From assembly GCA_031286555.1 (NCBI GenBank), contig JAITUD010000335.1, forward strand, positions 1 to 7,601: a stretch of DNA of 7,601 nucleotides, in the 5' to 3' direction. Origin of the DNA: Microbacterium sp. GTDB lineage: Bacteria > Actinomycetota > Actinomycetes > Actinomycetales > Microbacteriaceae. The notes under the pieces are model-generated. The model had not been told where the DNA came from and searched no databases. It saw only the letters and a list, made by a program, of their open reading frames with translations. The first letter of the stretch is position 1. Each line of letters begins with the position of its first letter. Positions 5,164-7,601 of the stretch are shown here, one piece after another. The translations under genes and the position numbers were made by a program.

Positions 5164-7575
5164 TCAGGCCCAGATGCGGTCCAGGTAGTCGCGGATCGCG
5201 CGGTCGGAGGAGAAGTATCCGCTGCGCGCCACGTTCAGCACGGCGGCACGCGTCCAGGCATCCCGATCCGCGTAGGCGGCATCCACACGCTGCTGCGCGT
5301 CGGCGTAGGCGCGGTAGTCGGCGAGCACCATGTAGCGGTCCTCGGTGAGCAGGTTCGTGACGATCGGCTCGAAGACTGCGCGGTCGCCGCCCGAGAACGC
5401 TCCGGAGGCGATGAGATCGAGGGCGCGGCCCGCCCCGGCATCCACAGCCTCGCCCGGCCGGTAGACCGGTGCGAGGGCGGCGACCTCGGGCTCGGTCATC
5501 CCGAACAGGAAGAAGTTCTCATCGCCGACCCGCTCGCGGATCTCGACGTTCGCGCCATCGTCGGTGCCGATCGTCAGCGCGCCGTTCAGGGCGAGCTTCA
5601 TGTTGCCGGTGCCGGAGGCCTCCTTGCCGGCCTGCGAGATCTGCTCGGACAGGTCGGCCGCGGGGATCACGCTCTCGGCCAGCGTCACGTCGTAGTTCGC
5701 CGGATACAGCACGCGCAGCCTGCCCTCGAGCCGCTCATCGGCGTTCACGACGTCGGCGACCGCACCAGCCAGGTGGATGATCCGCTTCGCCATGTCGTAC
5801 CCGGGCGCCGCCTTCGCACCGAAGAGCACGGTGCGCGGCTGCAGAGCGGATGCCGCGACGCGGCCCGAGACCACGCCCTCGTAGGTGTCCACGACGTGCA
5901 GCACTCTCAGCAGCTGCCTCTTGTACTCGTGCAGTCGCTTGACCATCACGTCGAGCAGGTGCGTCTCGTCGATCTCGGTGCGGTCGCGAACCCTCAGCAC
6001 CTCGTTCAAGCGCCGCTTGTTGTCTGCCTTCACCTGGGCGAAGGCGCTGCGGAACCCGGCATCCTCGGCGAACGGCTCCAGCTCGCGCAGCCGCTCCAGG
6101 TCGGTCACCCAGCCGTCGCCGATCGCCTCGGTGATGAGCGCGGACAGGGCGGGGTTCGCCAGCCGCAGGAAGCGGCGCGGCGTGACGCCGTTGGTGACAT
6201 TGGTGAACTTCTGAGGGAAGAACTCCGCGAAGTCGGGCAGCACCGTGTCGCGCAGCAGCTGCGAGTGCAGTTCCGCGACGCCGTTTACCTTCGCCCCGGC
6301 GATCGTCGCCAGGTGCGCCATCCGCACGGCGCGCACCGGACTCTCCGCGATGATCGACATCGCGGCGACTCGCTCCTCGCCGAACCGCTCGCGCACGGCG
6401 ACGAGGAACTCCTCGTTGATCCGGTAGATGATGTCGAGGTGCCGGGGCAGCAGGTCGCGCATCAGGTCCACCGGCCAGACCTCGAGGGCCTCCGGCAGCA
6501 GGGTGTGACAGGTGTACGCGAAGCAGCGCTGGGTGATCGCCCACGCGGCATCCCACGTCATGCCGTGCTCGTCGACCAGCACGCGCATCAGTTCGGGCAC
6601 GGCGATCACGGGGTGCGTGTCGTTGAGCTGGAAGATCGCCCGCTCGGGCAGCTCGTCCAGCGTTCCTCCGGAGGCGAGCAGGTCGTCGACGACGTCGCCG
6701 ACCGATGCCGCGGCGAAGAAGTACTGCTGCTGCAGCCTCAACTGCCTGCCCTGCGGGCTGGAGTCGTCGGGGTAGAGCACCTTCGAGATGTTCTCGGCGA
6801 ACGTCTTCGCGCGCACCGCGCGCTCGTAGTCGCCGTCGTTGAAGGCCGGCAGGTCGAGCGGCTCGAGCGCCTCCGCACTCCACAGCCGCAGGATGCCGGC
6901 ACCGCTGAGGTATCCGGGCACGATGAAGTCGTGGGGCACGGCGCGCACCGCCCAGCCGGTGTCCGGGTCGCCGAACCAGATCGTGCGCGCCCGCTCCGGG
7001 CGGGGGAACTCCCAGGGCGAGCCGCCGCGCATCCAGGCGTCGGGATGCTCCACCTGCTGGCCGTCCTGGAACGTCTGCCGGAAGATGCCGTACTCGTAGC
7101 GGATGCCGTAGCCGATGCTCGGCACGCCCAGCGTGGCCATCGAGTCGACGAAGCACGCGGCCAGCCGCCCCAGTCCGCCGTTGCCGAGCCCCGGCTCGAT
7201 CTCGTGCGCGCGCAACTCGTCGAGATCGACGCCGCAGGCGGCAAGTGCCTCGTCCGCGACATCCGCGAGGCGGGTGGCGAGCAGCGCATTGTCGAGCTGA
7301 CGACCGAGCAGGTACTCGGCGGAGAGATAGCAGATCGTCTTCCCGCCGCGCGGTGCGCGCTCTGTCTCGAGACGCCGAGCGGCGAGGTGACCTCGCACGG
7401 TGCGCACCAGGGCGAGATAGCGGTCGTCGACGGTCGAGTCCTGCAGCGAGACGCCGCGATCCTGCGCGAGGTTGAGCAGGAACTCCGCGACGAAGCCGTC
7501 CACCGTCGCGGGCGGCGCGATCACGTTCGCGAAGGCGAGCGGATGCCTCGGGCTGATGCTCTCGGGTGCGGTCAC
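5164..7575 (-). CDS. glgP: Glycogen/starch/maltodextrin phosphorylase
   Basis: A cytoplasmic GT35-family enzyme that releases glucose-1-phosphate from alpha-1,4-glucan ends using phosphate and pyridoxal phosphate. The full length (803 aa) is close to E. coli GlgP. Visible signatures are GNGGLGRLAACFVDS (131-145), GYGIRYEYGIF (155-165), NDTHP (318-322), KRLHEYKRQ (546-554) and EASGTGNMK (652-660). K660 is the PLP-Schiff-base lysine (rabbit K680). R547, H549, Y551 and K552 correspond to the rabbit phosphate-site residues R569, H571, Y573 and K574. All catalytic residues are intact. One small oddity is GTDDGANVEI at 670-679, where E. coli enzymes have GTLDGANVEI. The start is GTG at 7575-7573 with no good Shine-Dalgarno before it, although TACGGT at 7587-7582 could drive a leaderless transcript. 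No terminator is convincing after the stop; a 4-bp stem at 5151-5162 is too weak. Specificity for glycogen over maltodextrin is not settled. Confidence 0.96.
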   Translation of the reverse strand: MTAPESISPRHPLAFANVIAPPATVDGFVAEFLLNLAQDRGVSLQDSTVDDRYLALVRTVRGHLAARRLETERAPRGGKTICYLSAEYLLGRQLDNALLATRLADVADEALAACGVDLDELRAHEIEPGLGNGGLGRLAACFVDSMATLGVPSIGYGIRYEYGIFRQTFQDGQQVEHPDAWMRGGSPWEFPRPERARTIWFGDPDTGWAVRAVPHDFIVPGYLSGAGILRLWSAEALEPLDLPAFNDGDYERAVRAKTFAENISKVLYPDDSSPQGRQLRLQQQYFFAAASVGDVVDDLLASGGTLDELPERAIFQLNDTHPVIAVPELMRVLVDEHGMTWDAAWAITQRCFAYTCHTLLPEALEVWPVDLMRDLLPRHLDIIYRINEEFLVAVRERFGEERVAAMSIIAESPVRAVRMAHLATIAGAKVNGVAELHSQLLRDTVLPDFAEFFPQKFTNVTNGVTPRRFLRLANPALSALITEAIGDGWVTDLERLRELEPFAEDAGFRSAFAQVKADNKRRLNEVLRVRDRTEIDETHLLDVMVKRLHEYKRQLLRVLHVVDTYEGVVSGRVAASALQPRTVLFGAKAAPGYDMAKRIIHLAGAVADVVNADERLEGRLRVLYPANYDVTLAESVIPAADLSEQISQAGKEASGTGNMKLALNGALTIGTDDGANVEIRERVGDENFFLFGMTEPEVAALAPVYRPGEAVDAGAGRALDLIASGAFSGGDRAVFEPIVTNLLTEDRYMVLADYRAYADAQQRVDAAYADRDAWTRAAVLNVARSGYFSSDRAIRDYLDRIWA

Positions 7576-7581
7576 CCTATG

Positions 7582-7587
7582 ACCGTA
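7582..7587 (-). promoter_or_regulatory. Possible -10 element of glgP (leaderless start)
   Basis: TACGGT fits the actinobacterial TAnnnT pattern and ends 6 nt before the GTG at 7575. Transcription would then begin at or next to the start codon. The -35 region is outside the window. Confidence 0.35.
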
Positions 7588-7601
7588 ACCCGGCCGCGAC
7601 T

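Noticed and set aside
2837..7575. A functional link between glgP and the M64 peptidase
   Set aside because: They are separated by 119 bp with a distinct repeat array, and no shared pathway is known. Adjacency alone is not evidence.

Overview
All five genes in this window lie on the minus strand, so they read from right to left. The DNA is very GC-rich, with GTG starts, GC-rich terminators that lack U-tracts, and a twin-arginine leader (TRRTALKGAAWSVPV type) of a kind I associate with Microbacterium-like actinobacteria. A Microbacteriaceae chromosome is the best guess. It rests on style of sequence and not on a marker gene.

Layout, in direction of transcription. (1) Positions 7575-5164 encode a complete glycogen/starch phosphorylase (GlgP, 803 aa). 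(2) A 119-bp gap holds a cluster of CGATCGAT-type repeats. (3) Positions 5044-2837 encode a secreted zinc metallopeptidase of the M64 ('IgA peptidase') family with several C-terminal beta-rich modules, ending at a long GC hairpin (2755-2816). (4) Positions 2606-1611 encode an exported protein of unknown family, built almost entirely from two copies of a ~145-residue unit. Its reading frame may be broken at the very end. A perfect 17-bp hairpin (1491-1530) closes this unit. (5) Positions 1396-551 and 554-<1 form a two-gene operon: a DUF4097-type beta-repeat protein and, overlapping it by ATGA, a PadR-family repressor that runs off the left edge.

The clearest regulatory system is the DUF4097-PadR operon. 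Its promoter has a perfect TTGACA -35 box. A 10-bp palindrome (CGATATATCG) lies between the -35 and the presumed -10, and two related AT-rich palindromes lie just downstream, near the expected transcription start. This is a textbook arrangement for autorepression by the PadR protein encoded second in the operon.

The most unusual points are: (a) an apparent +1 frame displacement at the stop codon of the duplicated exported protein, where the displaced frame continues with a third PVYGD motif and stops 17 bp before the terminator; (b) the repeat array upstream of the M64 peptidase; (c) a possible leaderless GTG start for glgP. I see no mobile elements, RNA genes or CRISPR arrays. No functional link between GlgP and its neighbours is evident. 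The two exported proteins and the PadR/DUF4097 pair both suggest an envelope or secretion theme, but this is inference.
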